In this document: piece by piece, positions 1-8,667 of the stretch | How positions within the stretch are numbered: the first letter of the stretch is position 1 | Layout: each line of letters begins with the position of its first letter | Assembly (NCBI GenBank): GCA_040394775.1 | Contig: JBEBRN010000007.1 | Location: 5,568 to 69,567, forward strand | Origin: 40-80 sp040394775 | GTDB lineage: Bacteria; Bacteroidota; Bacteroidia; Flavobacteriales_D; Crocinitomicaceae | Direction of reading: 5' to 3' | DNA: 64,000 nt | Notes under the pieces: generated by a model | The model's input: only the letters and a program-made list of their open reading frames with translations | Database searches by the model: none | Told to the model about the DNA's origin: nothing | Made by a program: the position numbers and the translations under genes

Positions 1-112
1 CATACTTAGCGTTTTGTTCCATTACGAAAGCATTTAAACGCAATGCTATTAAATCATGAAATTCAACGGTTGTTAACTCTGTGAAATACTTAAATTGCCA
101 AGACAGATTCAT
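1..112 (-). CDS. elaA: ElaA-family GNAT N-acetyltransferase (5' part only)
   Basis: This is the start of a minus-strand gene cut by the window edge; ATG at 112 opens 37 codons. The peptide begins MNLSWQFKYF and contains LIALRLNAFVMEQN, which resembles the N-terminal 'LLQLRCAVFVVEQ' signature of ElaA, a small acetyl-CoA-dependent N-acetyltransferase of the GNAT fold with poorly known substrate. The acetyl-CoA binding loop would lie beyond the edge. It follows the carboxylase gene by 43 bp in the same direction and has no clear promoter of its own, so co-transcription is likely. The family call rests on this short stretch only. Confidence 0.65.
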   Translation of the reverse strand, partial: MNLSWQFKYFTELTTVEFHDLIALRLNAFVMEQNAKY

Positions 113-155
113 ATTTATTATTTTTTAAATTTTAATTTTTTAGTTTCTAATTCAA

Positions 156-1799
156 TCAAACTTGCATTACACCAACGTTATAGCGCTTGTCTGCTTTTTT
201 ATGATTTGCCATTCCAATACCAATAGAAATCACTTTTCGTGTTTCCAATGGGCTAATAATAGCATCCACCCATAATCTAGCAGCTGCATAATAGGGAGAA
301 ATTTGTTCATCATAACGTGATTTAATGGTGTCAAATAATTCTTTTTCACGCTCTTCTGTAATCTCTTCTCCTCTGGACTTCATAGAAGCCACCTCAATTT
401 GCAACAATGTTTTCGCAGCTGCCGCACCACTCATCACTGCGATTTCGGCAGTTGGCCAACCAACCATCAAACGAGGGTCGTACGCTCTTCCACACATGGC
501 ATAATTTCCTGCACCATACGAATTTCCCATGACGATATTGAATTTAGGCACCACCGAATTAGACATGGCATTAACCAATTTCGCGCCATCTTTAATAATT
601 CCTGAATGTTCTGACTTTGAACCGACCATAAAACCAGTTACGTCAGTCAAAAATACTAATGGTATATTTTTTTGGTTACAATTCATGATGAAACGGGTTG
701 CTTTATCCGCCGAGTCATTATAAATCACACCTCCCATCTGCATTTCTTTCTTACCGTTTTTAACGATTTCACGCTGATTGGCAACGATTCCAACGCTCCA
801 ACCATCAATACGCGCATAAGCAGTTACCATCGTTTTTCCATAATCTGCTTTGTATTCTGTGAATTCAGAATCATCCACTAAACATTTGATGACTTCTTTT
901 ACATTATATGGCTTATTTCTTTCTGAAGGGAAAAGACCTAGTAATTTCTTAATATCTTCTTTTGGTTGCTTTGCTTCTTTTCGGTCAAAGCCAGCTGTTT
1001 CAAAAGCGCCGATTTTATCCATTAATGAACGAATAGTTTTCAAACATTCTTCGTCATTCTCTGATTTATAATCACACACACCACTGATTTCAGTATGCGT
1101 TGTTGCGCCACCTAAAGTTTCATTATCAATACTTTCACCAATCGCTGCTTTCACCAAGTAAGAACCTGCTAAAAAGATGGTTCCTGTTTTGTCAACGATT
1201 AAAGATTCGTCACTCATGATAGGTAAGTAAGCTCCTCCTGCAACACATGATCCCATGACAGCGGCAATTTGAACGATACCTTCTGAACTCATAATGGCAT
1301 TATTTCTAAAGATTCGGCCAAAGTGCTCTTTATCTGGGAAAATTTCAGCCTGCATCGGTAAGTAAACACCTGCACTATCGACCAAATAAATAATCGGCAA
1401 ACGGTTTTCCATGGCGATTTCTTGCGCTCTGAGGTTCTTCTTAGCGGTAATTGGAAACCACGCTCCTGCTTTCACAGTAGCATCATTCGCTACCACAATA
1501 CATTGTTTTCCAGAAACATACCCAATTACCACAACCACACCTCCAGAAGGGCAACCGCCTTCTTCTTGGTACATATTATATCCTGCAAAAGCACCAATCT
1601 CCATTCGGTCGGCATCTTTATCCAACAATAAATCGATTCGTTCTCTAGCTGTCAATTTTCCTTTGGAATGCAGTTTTTCTATTTTTTTTGTTCCACCACC
1701 TAGTTTAACTTTGGCGAGTTCTTGTTCCATTTTTGAGATTCGAAGACGCATTTGGTCTTCATTCATATTAAATTCAAGTTCCTTTTGTGAAATTGCCAT
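156..1799 (-). CDS. Acyl-CoA carboxylase beta (carboxyltransferase) subunit, methylcrotonyl-CoA type
   Basis: This 547-residue protein is the carboxyltransferase half of a biotin-dependent acyl-CoA carboxylase, which moves CO2 from carboxybiotin to an acyl-CoA in the cytoplasm. The full two-domain crotonase-like fold is present. Oxyanion-hole glycines lie in GSCVAGGAYLP (183-193) and GNSYGAGNYAMCGRAYDP (425-442). The stretch EIFPDKEHFGRIFRNNAIMS (152-171) and the GGAYLP and GTIFLAG segments are closer to methylcrotonyl-CoA carboxylase (leucine breakdown) than to propionyl-CoA carboxylase, but substrate cannot be fixed from sequence alone. No biotin carboxylase or biotin carrier gene lies in the window. 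A perfect TAnnTTTG promoter sits 18 bp upstream of the ATG. Confidence 0.9.
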   Translation of the reverse strand: MAISQKELEFNMNEDQMRLRISKMEQELAKVKLGGGTKKIEKLHSKGKLTARERIDLLLDKDADRMEIGAFAGYNMYQEEGGCPSGGVVVVIGYVSGKQCIVVANDATVKAGAWFPITAKKNLRAQEIAMENRLPIIYLVDSAGVYLPMQAEIFPDKEHFGRIFRNNAIMSSEGIVQIAAVMGSCVAGGAYLPIMSDESLIVDKTGTIFLAGSYLVKAAIGESIDNETLGGATTHTEISGVCDYKSENDEECLKTIRSLMDKIGAFETAGFDRKEAKQPKEDIKKLLGLFPSERNKPYNVKEVIKCLVDDSEFTEYKADYGKTMVTAYARIDGWSVGIVANQREIVKNGKKEMQMGGVIYNDSADKATRFIMNCNQKNIPLVFLTDVTGFMVGSKSEHSGIIKDGAKLVNAMSNSVVPKFNIVMGNSYGAGNYAMCGRAYDPRLMVGWPTAEIAVMSGAAAAKTLLQIEVASMKSRGEEITEEREKELFDTIKSRYDEQISPYYAAARLWVDAIISPLETRKVISIGIGMANHKKADKRYNVGVMQV

Positions 1800-1816
1800 T
1801 CTTCTTTTGTTTTCCC

Positions 1817-1824
1817 CAAAGATA
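1817..1824 (-). promoter_or_regulatory. -7 promoter element for the carboxylase gene
   Basis: The minus strand reads TATCTTTG, an 8/8 match to the Bacteroidota -7 element TAnnTTTG. Transcription would start about 10 bp before the carboxylase ATG. Confidence 0.6.
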
Positions 1825-1986
1825 ATTATTGTTCCTTAAATTTATTCGTTTTTAAAGTATAAATTAAAATTGACCTCTATAAGAAATAAACAAGTTGAAA
1901 AGAAAGTAAATGAATAACGTTCCTATTGTTGTTTTGAGAAAAAACAGATAAATAAAAATTAGTTGGGATTATGGGTATTCAATGTT

Positions 1987-2508
1987 TTATTTATCTTCCT
2001 TAAACCAAGAAGAATACATCAAGTAGTTTTGAGAAATTCGTTTCACTTCTCCATCAAACAAATCTTTCGATAGCGTTTTCACCATTTTAGCAGGTACACC
2101 TGCATAAACACTCCAAGGTTCTACTTTTGTTCCTTCAAGAAGAACAGCACCTGCTGCTATAATGCAATTAGCTGAAATATGACAATTATCCATGACAATG
2201 GCGCCCATGCCTATTAATACATTTTCTTCTATGGTACAGCCATGAACAATGGCATTGTGACCAATAGAAACATTATCATGAATTATAGTTTTGGTTTTTT
2301 CATATGTACAATGAATAACGACCCCGTCTTGTATATTAACTGTATTTCCTATTCGAATAGCGTTTACATCACCACGGATAACGGCATTGAACCAAACGGA
2401 GCATTGGTTTCCCATCTCAACATCACCGACAATGGTTGCATTTTCAGCAAGCCAACAGTCTTTGCCAAATTTAGGGATAAACCCACGACACGATTTTATT
2501 AAAGTCAT
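1987..2508 (-). CDS. Gamma-class carbonic anhydrase family protein (YrdA/PaaY-like)
   Basis: This 173-residue left-handed beta-helix protein is built from hexapeptide repeats ([LIV]-G-x-x-x-x) through most of its length. The three zinc-binding histidines of the gamma carbonic anhydrase family are visible at 66 (VVIHC) and at 84 and 89 (IGHNAIVHG), and RGDVNAIRIG (45-54) carries the conserved Arg and Asp. Members form trimers with the metal between subunits; some hydrate CO2, many have no proven activity. The frame is open to a TTG three codons further up, but ATG at 2508 gives the usual family start (MTLIKS). It stands alone between the carboxylase gene and a divergent secreted-protein gene. 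Confidence 0.85.
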   Translation of the reverse strand: MTLIKSCRGFIPKFGKDCWLAENATIVGDVEMGNQCSVWFNAVIRGDVNAIRIGNTVNIQDGVVIHCTYEKTKTIIHDNVSIGHNAIVHGCTIEENVLIGMGAIVMDNCHISANCIIAAGAVLLEGTKVEPWSVYAGVPAKMVKTLSKDLFDGEVKRISQNYLMYSSWFKEDK

Positions 2509-2603
2509 CTTAATCAAGAAATAATACAGAGAGATAAAAATAAGAATTTTTTAATTGACCGTATTTAAAAATAGATTAAATTTCATTATTAAAAATCAAT
2601 AAT

Positions 2604-4499
2604 ATGAAAAAATTTATACTTCCTTGTTTACTTTTTAGTGCAGCTTTCAGCTATGGGCAAACAATTTTTTCTGAAGACTTTGAATCTTCTACGACTTTAC
2701 CAACGGATTGGAAACAATACAATATAGATGGTAAAACACCTTCATCTTCTATGAATTTCATGGGTAATAACGCTTGGGTTGTCCGTGACTACACAAATAA
2801 CGGCATATCTAAAGTAGCTGTTTCAACGAGTTACTATAGCCCCGTTGGAAAATCAGATGACTGGCTAGTGTCACCACAAATTTCATTACCCGTAGGTGGA
2901 GATTATATATTAAGCTTTGATAATATGGCTCCTGATGGAAATTATCCAGATAATTATGAGGTTTGGATTTCTACTGATACAAATACTGTTGCAAACTTCA
3001 CTCAATCAGGTACTAAACTACTTACATCAACCGGAAATCCGGATGAAATGAAAACAAAGTACATTAACTTAACAGCTTATGCTGGAGAAGATGTTTACAT
3101 TGCTTTCAGAAATACAGCCAACGACAAATACTTATTATTTATTGATAATGTTAAGGTTGCTATTTTTGCATCAAATGATGTTGCTTTAGAAAAGGTGTCT
3201 CACAACCGTTTGTCACTTTTAAATACTAATAATGCAATTACATATACAGTATTCAATAAAGGTTCGAATGCTGTTTCTTCTATTCGAGTGAAATATTCAG
3301 ATGGAACGAATGATGTAGAAGAAGATGTCACTATTGCTATTCCTTCACTTCAAACAAAGAGTGTGCAAATCCCAACACCTTTAAATTATGCAACAGTCGT
3401 TGAGAAAGCAATTGATCATACAATTTTGAAAATAAATGGTAATGATGACAGTGATACAACTGACAACACTATTGCTGGTACAAAATTCAATACTATTTCA
3501 GAAGCCTATGATCGTACTGTTGTAATTGAGGAAGGTACAGGAACGTGGTGTGGATGGTGTCCAATGGGTGCAGTGACGATGGAGATGATGCATGAAAATC
3601 ATCCGACAGGATTCGTTGGTATTGCTGTTCACAATGATGATCCAATGGCTGTTACTCCTTATGATAATGGAGCAGGATTTAGTGCTTTTCCTGGTTGTAA
3701 CGTAGATAGAGTGATACTAGGTGGTGATGTACAAGACATGGAGAGTTATTTCAATCAACGTAAAAATAAAAACACACTGGCATTCGTTGAAGGAGAAATT
3801 TCGTCTTCTGGAACAAGCATTACTATCAATGCTAAAGCAAAATTCAATACCATTATTACAAATAGCACACTACGTTTAGGTGTTGTAATGGTAGAAGACA
3901 ATGTTTCTGGCACAGGAAGCGGATACGCACAAAAAAATTACTTTGCTGGAGGTAGTAACGGACCAATGGGAGGATATGAAAGCTTATCAGGTACCGTACC
4001 TGCTGATCAAATGGTTTATGACCATGTTGGTAGAGCTCTTTTAGGTGGTTATGATGGTCAGGCAAACTCTATTCCTGCTACAATTGATGAGACAACACAA
4101 GCTTCTTACACATTCAATTACACCATTCCTTCTGGATCAAATAAGAACAACATGTATGCTGTTATCTTATTAATTGATAATGAAACTGGAGAGATTTACA
4201 ACGCTGCCAAATATTCTTTAGCTGTGGCATCTACAAATGAATTAGAAACAGTTAATCCTTTAGCAGTATATCCAAATCCTTCAACATCTATTTTAAATGT
4301 TGAATTGGATGCAACCGTAGCAGATTACACAGTAACAATTTACGATTTATCTGGAAAACAGTTAATTGAAAAAACAGTAAACGGAAATACTGGTGTTCAA
4401 AAGACAACTTTGGATGTAGCTAACTTAGCAAAAGGAAGTTATATAGTTTCTGTCGCTACAGCTGGACAATCTTACACTAAGCACTTTGTAAAGAACTAA
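2604..4499 (+). CDS. Secreted Omp28-related protein with adhesin-type domain and T9SS sorting domain
   Basis: This 631-residue protein has a signal peptide (MKKFILPCLLFSAAFSYGQ). Residues ~20-190 (FSEDFESSTTLPTDW…VSPQISLP…LFIDNVKV) look like a cleaved-adhesin/jelly-roll carbohydrate-binding domain. Residues ~300-560 match Omp28-related proteins: a thioredoxin-like fold with a CGWC motif at 316-319 after EEGTGTW. The last ~75 residues (AVYPNPSTS…LAKGSYIVSV) are a type A T9SS C-terminal sorting domain, so the protein is probably exported across the outer membrane and attached to the cell surface. The CxxC suggests a disulfide or redox role, not demonstrated. No perfect -7 element is visible; an intrinsic terminator follows. 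Confidence 0.85.
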   Translation: MKKFILPCLLFSAAFSYGQTIFSEDFESSTTLPTDWKQYNIDGKTPSSSMNFMGNNAWVVRDYTNNGISKVAVSTSYYSPVGKSDDWLVSPQISLPVGGDYILSFDNMAPDGNYPDNYEVWISTDTNTVANFTQSGTKLLTSTGNPDEMKTKYINLTAYAGEDVYIAFRNTANDKYLLFIDNVKVAIFASNDVALEKVSHNRLSLLNTNNAITYTVFNKGSNAVSSIRVKYSDGTNDVEEDVTIAIPSLQTKSVQIPTPLNYATVVEKAIDHTILKINGNDDSDTTDNTIAGTKFNTISEAYDRTVVIEEGTGTWCGWCPMGAVTMEMMHENHPTGFVGIAVHNDDPMAVTPYDNGAGFSAFPGCNVDRVILGGDVQDMESYFNQRKNKNTLAFVEGEISSSGTSITINAKAKFNTIITNSTLRLGVVMVEDNVSGTGSGYAQKNYFAGGSNGPMGGYESLSGTVPADQMVYDHVGRALLGGYDGQANSIPATIDETTQASYTFNYTIPSGSNKNNMYAVILLIDNETGEIYNAAKYSLAVASTNELETVNPLAVYPNPSTSILNVELDATVADYTVTIYDLSGKQLIEKTVNGNTGVQKTTLDVANLAKGSYIVSVATAGQSYTKHFVKN

Positions 4500-4560
4500 T
4501 ATCTTTCCTCAATAAGTTATTCAATATGAATAACACATCGAGGCGAATTACATAATTGAA

Positions 4561-4602
4561 AACCTCCTTTGATATATTTCGAAGGAGGTTTTTTCTTTTT
4601 TT
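4561..4602 (+). terminator. Intrinsic terminator after the Omp28-related gene
   Basis: A 9-bp perfect stem (AACCTCCTT / AAGGAGGTT) with a 12-nt loop is followed by a long T-rich run. It separates the secreted-protein gene from the O-methyltransferase. Confidence 0.85.
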
Positions 4603-4606
4603 AAAG

Positions 4607-4614
4607 TATCTTTG
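4607..4614 (+). promoter_or_regulatory. -7 promoter element for the O-methyltransferase
   Basis: TATCTTTG matches TAnnTTTG in all fixed positions and lies directly after the preceding terminator, 14 bp before the ATG, so the leader is only a few bases long. Confidence 0.65.
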
Positions 4615-4628
4615 ATAAAAATACCAAT

Positions 4629-5270
4629 ATGGATATCGTTCACCCAGCAATAGACGCATACTGCGACAAAGTAACTTCACCTGAATCATCTCTTTTGTAT
4701 GAATTGAATCGTCAGACACATCTCAAAATGATTAACCCGAGAATGCTGAGTGGCCATTTTCAAGGAAGATTATTGAGTCTTATTTCAAAGATGATGCGTC
4801 CTCAACGAATTTTAGAAATTGGAACCTACACCGGTTATGCTGCACTTTGTCTAGCGGAAGGTTTACAAGAAGATGGAATGCTTTATACGATTGATATCAA
4901 TGAAGAATTAGAAGATTTTACGCGTTCATTTATCGATCAATCGGATTATTCCAATCAGATAAACTATATTATTGGAAATGCGCTGGAAGTAATTCCTACT
5001 CTTGACGAGGAGTTTGATTTAGTCTTCATTGACGCTGACAAACGTAATTATCCCAACTATTACGAACTGGTATTACCGAAAGTCAAAAAAGGTGGTTTTA
5101 TCTTATCGGACAATGTGTTGTGGTCAGGAAAAGTAATCGATGATGTTCAAACGTTTGATATCGACACACAGATTATCGATGATTATAACCGGATGATTCA
5201 AGCGGATGAACGCGTAGAAAATATTTTATTACCCATCCGTGATGGCATAATGGTTGCACGAAAACTTTAA
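4629..5270 (+). CDS. Class I SAM-dependent O-methyltransferase (caffeoyl-CoA/catechol type)
   Basis: This 213-residue cytosolic protein belongs to the metal-dependent O-methyltransferase family 3 (caffeoyl-CoA and catechol OMTs). SAM-binding motif I is ILEIGTYTGYAALCLAEG (61-78), the ribose-binding acid is in YTIDINEE (86-93), and the divalent-metal ligands fit D135/D137 in FIDADK and D161-N162 in LSDNVLW. The substrate is unknown; bacterial members methylate small catechols. Length is normal for the family. The next gene starts two bases after its stop, so the two are probably co-transcribed from the TATCTTTG promoter. Confidence 0.9.
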   Translation: MDIVHPAIDAYCDKVTSPESSLLYELNRQTHLKMINPRMLSGHFQGRLLSLISKMMRPQRILEIGTYTGYAALCLAEGLQEDGMLYTIDINEELEDFTRSFIDQSDYSNQINYIIGNALEVIPTLDEEFDLVFIDADKRNYPNYYELVLPKVKKGGFILSDNVLWSGKVIDDVQTFDIDTQIIDDYNRMIQADERVENILLPIRDGIMVARKL

Positions 5271-5271
5271 A

Positions 5272-6024
5272 ATGAAAACAATTTTATTCTTTATTAATCT
5301 TTGCGAGAAAAGCCCAAATACTACGTTACTCTCGTTTTTGAAACAATCACTTACCAATGTAAGCTCCTTGATTTCCAAAACATCGAAAGCCTTGTCCTTG
5401 AACTTTTCTTCACAAAGAGTTTTTCTTGGATCGACATTAACGATGGTATTTCTTTTAGTCGCTTCATGTCAGTCGCCCACCAAAAAGGAGACCGTTACAA
5501 TGGATGAAGTGATGGAAGGAAGTTCGGAAAATTACAAAGTAGATACTGAATTAGTAGAGGTTAAACAATTGGAACTGGATGAGTCTTTTCAAAATGTTGC
5601 TGAAAAATTAGAGCTGCCAATAGTTGATTTTATCGCAATCGACTCCTTGTTATTTGTTGATCGATTCGAGAATGTTTCTTCCTATAAATATCTCCTTACA
5701 AACAATTCTTCTTCCACTTTCTTTGCGCAATGGACGTTTACTAATGCTTCATCGGCTAAAAATGCGTTTATGAATTGGACACAATGTTATGGTGCCAGAT
5801 GTCATTCATTGATATTAAATGATTCCACAAGCGTTTCCAGTGAACACATGGCAATGTTGCTCGTTGGCAAAGAACTCTACTATATGAATGTGATTAATGA
5901 AAAACGATATATTTCATTTGTTTCAGCACTCATTGCAGCCAAAAAATGGAATGAAATTGATTATGCTTTTTATCAAAATGGCAAGAAATCAGTCAAGTGG
6001 TTCCAATTTGAAGATTTTAAATAG
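5272..6024 (+). CDS. Predicted lipoprotein of unknown function with long N-terminal extension
   Basis: This 250-residue protein is unrecognised. A lipobox LVASC places the modified Cys at residue 66, preceded by the hydrophobic run VFLGSTLTMVFLLVASC and an Arg at 49. That leaves about 45 residues ahead of the signal peptide, so translation may really begin further in (for example at a TTG near codon 43) and the extension may be untranslated. An ATG six codons upstream, inside the methyltransferase gene, was rejected because the ATG at 5272 just after the stop fits an operon. The mature part is mixed alpha/beta with no repeats or catalytic motif I recognise, and probably sits in the periplasm anchored to a membrane. 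Confidence 0.6.
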   Translation: MKTILFFINLCEKSPNTTLLSFLKQSLTNVSSLISKTSKALSLNFSSQRVFLGSTLTMVFLLVASCQSPTKKETVTMDEVMEGSSENYKVDTELVEVKQLELDESFQNVAEKLELPIVDFIAIDSLLFVDRFENVSSYKYLLTNNSSSTFFAQWTFTNASSAKNAFMNWTQCYGARCHSLILNDSTSVSSEHMAMLLVGKELYYMNVINEKRYISFVSALIAAKKWNEIDYAFYQNGKKSVKWFQFEDFK

Positions 6025-6120
6025 TGTTAAATCTTTTCCTATTAGTTGAGAAGTGTCCGAATTGAATGGCATTTCCATAATTTTCTTTTAACTTTATCGG
6101 TCTAAAAATCTTACAGAACT

Positions 6121-8601
6121 ATGTTTATCAAACGTTTCATTCTAACACTCCTTTTATTCTTTTCTTTTTTTCTAAATGCACAGCTAACTTCTGAATGGGG
6201 CTCTTCCAAAATCATCAATGAGATGAAGAAGTTGAACACTGTTGGTTCTGTCCTTTATATTGCTGCTCATCCAGATGATGAAAATACGCGACTCTTAGCT
6301 TATTTGGCCAACGAGAAACACTATCGAACAGGTTATTTATCGTTAACGCGAGGAGATGGTGGTCAAAACCTTATTGGAAAAGAGCAAGGTGAAGCTTTGG
6401 GATTGATTCGCACCCAAGAATTACTTGCCGCTAGACGAACAGATGGCGCAGAACAATTTTTCACAAGAGCAAAAGATTTTGGGTTTTCAAAGAACCCGGA
6501 AGAAACACTCACTATTTGGGATAAAGAACAAATTTTAGCAGATGTCGTTTTAACCATTCGTCGTTTTAAACCAGATGTCATAATTTGTCGTTTTCCTACC
6601 ACTGGCGAAGGTGGACATGGACATCATACGGCTTCGGCAATTTTGGCGATGGAAGCATTCGATGCTGCTGCCGATCCAACTCGTTTTCCCGAACAACTAA
6701 AAGAAACAGAAGTTTGGCAAGCGAAACGTATCTTATGGAATACCTTTAATTTTGGCGGAAATAACACAACTTCACCCAATCAACTAAAAGTCGATGTTGG
6801 TGGTTTCAACCCGTTATTAGGATTGAGTTATGGTGAAATGGCTGCCATGAGCAGAACGATGCATAAAAGTCAAGGATTTGGAACAGCAATGCAACGTGGT
6901 GAAAATATCGAATATTTTAAATTTCTCAAAGGAGAAAAATTGAAGAATAATCTTCTAGAAGGTGTGAACACTTCTTGGAGTAGAATTGCCAACACAACCA
7001 CACTTCAAACATTATTGGATAGATTAGAAAGTGAATTTCAACCTCAACATCCGGAGAAAAGTGTCAAAACTTTAGTGGAAATTTATACCTCACTTTTAAA
7101 ATTAGAGGAGAAAGATTCGTACACTGCTTATTGGAAAACACTAAAAATCAAAGAATGTAAAAATCTCATTCTAGCGTGTGGTGGTATTTGGTTGGAAGCA
7201 ACAGCAGATGATTATCGTACACAACCAATAGGTGCTTTCGATGTGACCACGCAAGTTATTCTTCGTGCACCCATATCAGTCGTTGTCAAATCGCTCAATA
7301 CACTAACCAATACTCCTCTCATTCAAAACCAGCCGCTGATTAATAAAACAACTTCTATAAAAACAGCCGATAGTTACAGAATTTATTCCGATCCGTATTG
7401 GTTGAGAGAGCCTGTTAAAAATGAAATTTACACGGTTAAAGACAGTCGTTTAATTGGAATACCTCAAGACACAGTTGTAGATGTAGAGACGATTACATTA
7501 ACGATAGAGAATGTTGATTTGACCTATTATATTCCTATTGATTATAAATACACCGATCCGATTAAAGGAGAAGTACATCGACCGTTGGAGGTATTACCGC
7601 CAGTAACGATTAATCTTTCTGACAAAGTGCTAACTTTTAGTGGAAGTGAAGCGAAAGAAATTTCCTTTACAGTGACCGCAAATCAAGATAAAATTGATGG
7701 TAATATCAGTATTAAAGCTCCTGAAGGATGGACCATTACTATTCCTGACCCAGCCGTTAAATTAGATAAAAAAGGAGATGAACAATTAGTTAAAGCAAAA
7801 GTTTCTCCAAGTGAGAATGGAAAAGATGGAATGCTTGAAGCGTCCGTAAATATCGATGGAGAAACCTACAACAAAAGTATTACACGAATCGAGTATGACC
7901 ACATTCCATATCAGTTTTTTCTAAGTGATGCAAACGCAAAATTGGTGTCATTAGATTTAAAGAAAACGAATACAAAAATTGGGTATATTCCAGGAGCTGG
8001 TGACGATGTTGCTACTTGCTTACAACAAATTGGCTACGATGTAACGCTATTAACCAATGATCTTTTGGATAAAGAAGACTTGAGTGTTTATTCGAGTATT
8101 ATTACTGGAATCCGTGCGTACAATGTGGATAAACGTCTTCCATTGCACTATCAAAAATTGATGGAGTATGTTAAAAATGGCGGAAACCTCATCGTTCAAT
8201 ATAATACCAACAACCGCATTGCCCCATTAAAAGGAGATATCGGACCGTATCCATTTGTTATCTCAAGAGATCGTGTGACCGATGAAACAGCCAAAGTGAA
8301 ATTTACCAATCCAAAACATGTCGTTTTAAACTATCCGAATATCATTACTGAGCAAGATTTTGATGGTTGGATACAAGAACGAGGAATTTACTTCGCAGAT
8401 GACACCTCAAAAGAGTATGAATCCATTCTATCGATGAATGACAAAGGTGAAAAGCCTAATGAAGGAAGTTTAATTATTGGAAAATACGGAAAAGGTAACT
8501 TTGTCTATACTGGCTTGGTTTTCTTTAGAGAATTGCCTGCAGGTGTCCCAGGTGCATATCGCTTGTTTGTGAACTTACTGAGTTTACCACAAAATAAATA
8601 G
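6121..8601 (+). CDS. Secreted PIG-L family deacetylase, large multidomain form
   Basis: This 826-residue exported protein has a signal peptide (MFIKRFILTLLLFFSFFLNAQ). The N-terminal domain (~40-280) is a PIG-L/LmbE zinc deacetylase: H50-P-D-D-E54 carries metal ligands and the general base, and EGGHGHH (163-169) supplies further histidines. Family members remove acetyl from N-acetylglucosamine-type sugars. Residues ~370-600 are beta-rich with an alpha-galactosidase NEW3-like pattern, and ~620-826 resemble a glutamine-amidotransferase-like fold (SSIITGIRAYN, GGNLIVQYNTN). This long architecture recurs in Bacteroidota. Substrate is probably an external glycan, by inference. TAACTTTA at 6089-6096 is a 7/8 promoter match. 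Confidence 0.88.
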   Translation: MFIKRFILTLLLFFSFFLNAQLTSEWGSSKIINEMKKLNTVGSVLYIAAHPDDENTRLLAYLANEKHYRTGYLSLTRGDGGQNLIGKEQGEALGLIRTQELLAARRTDGAEQFFTRAKDFGFSKNPEETLTIWDKEQILADVVLTIRRFKPDVIICRFPTTGEGGHGHHTASAILAMEAFDAAADPTRFPEQLKETEVWQAKRILWNTFNFGGNNTTSPNQLKVDVGGFNPLLGLSYGEMAAMSRTMHKSQGFGTAMQRGENIEYFKFLKGEKLKNNLLEGVNTSWSRIANTTTLQTLLDRLESEFQPQHPEKSVKTLVEIYTSLLKLEEKDSYTAYWKTLKIKECKNLILACGGIWLEATADDYRTQPIGAFDVTTQVILRAPISVVVKSLNTLTNTPLIQNQPLINKTTSIKTADSYRIYSDPYWLREPVKNEIYTVKDSRLIGIPQDTVVDVETITLTIENVDLTYYIPIDYKYTDPIKGEVHRPLEVLPPVTINLSDKVLTFSGSEAKEISFTVTANQDKIDGNISIKAPEGWTITIPDPAVKLDKKGDEQLVKAKVSPSENGKDGMLEASVNIDGETYNKSITRIEYDHIPYQFFLSDANAKLVSLDLKKTNTKIGYIPGAGDDVATCLQQIGYDVTLLTNDLLDKEDLSVYSSIITGIRAYNVDKRLPLHYQKLMEYVKNGGNLIVQYNTNNRIAPLKGDIGPYPFVISRDRVTDETAKVKFTNPKHVVLNYPNIITEQDFDGWIQERGIYFADDTSKEYESILSMNDKGEKPNEGSLIIGKYGKGNFVYTGLVFFRELPAGVPGAYRLFVNLLSLPQNK

Positions 8602-8640
8602 TTTGCTGTTTTTCAAACTAACTCGTTAAATAATTCTAAT

Positions 8641-8648
8641 TACATTTG
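8641..8648 (+). promoter_or_regulatory. -7 promoter element for aspartate kinase
   Basis: TACATTTG is a perfect TAnnTTTG match 19 bp before the ATG of the aspartate kinase gene. Confidence 0.6.
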
Positions 8649-8667
8649 TTGAAAGCAATTCTACGAT

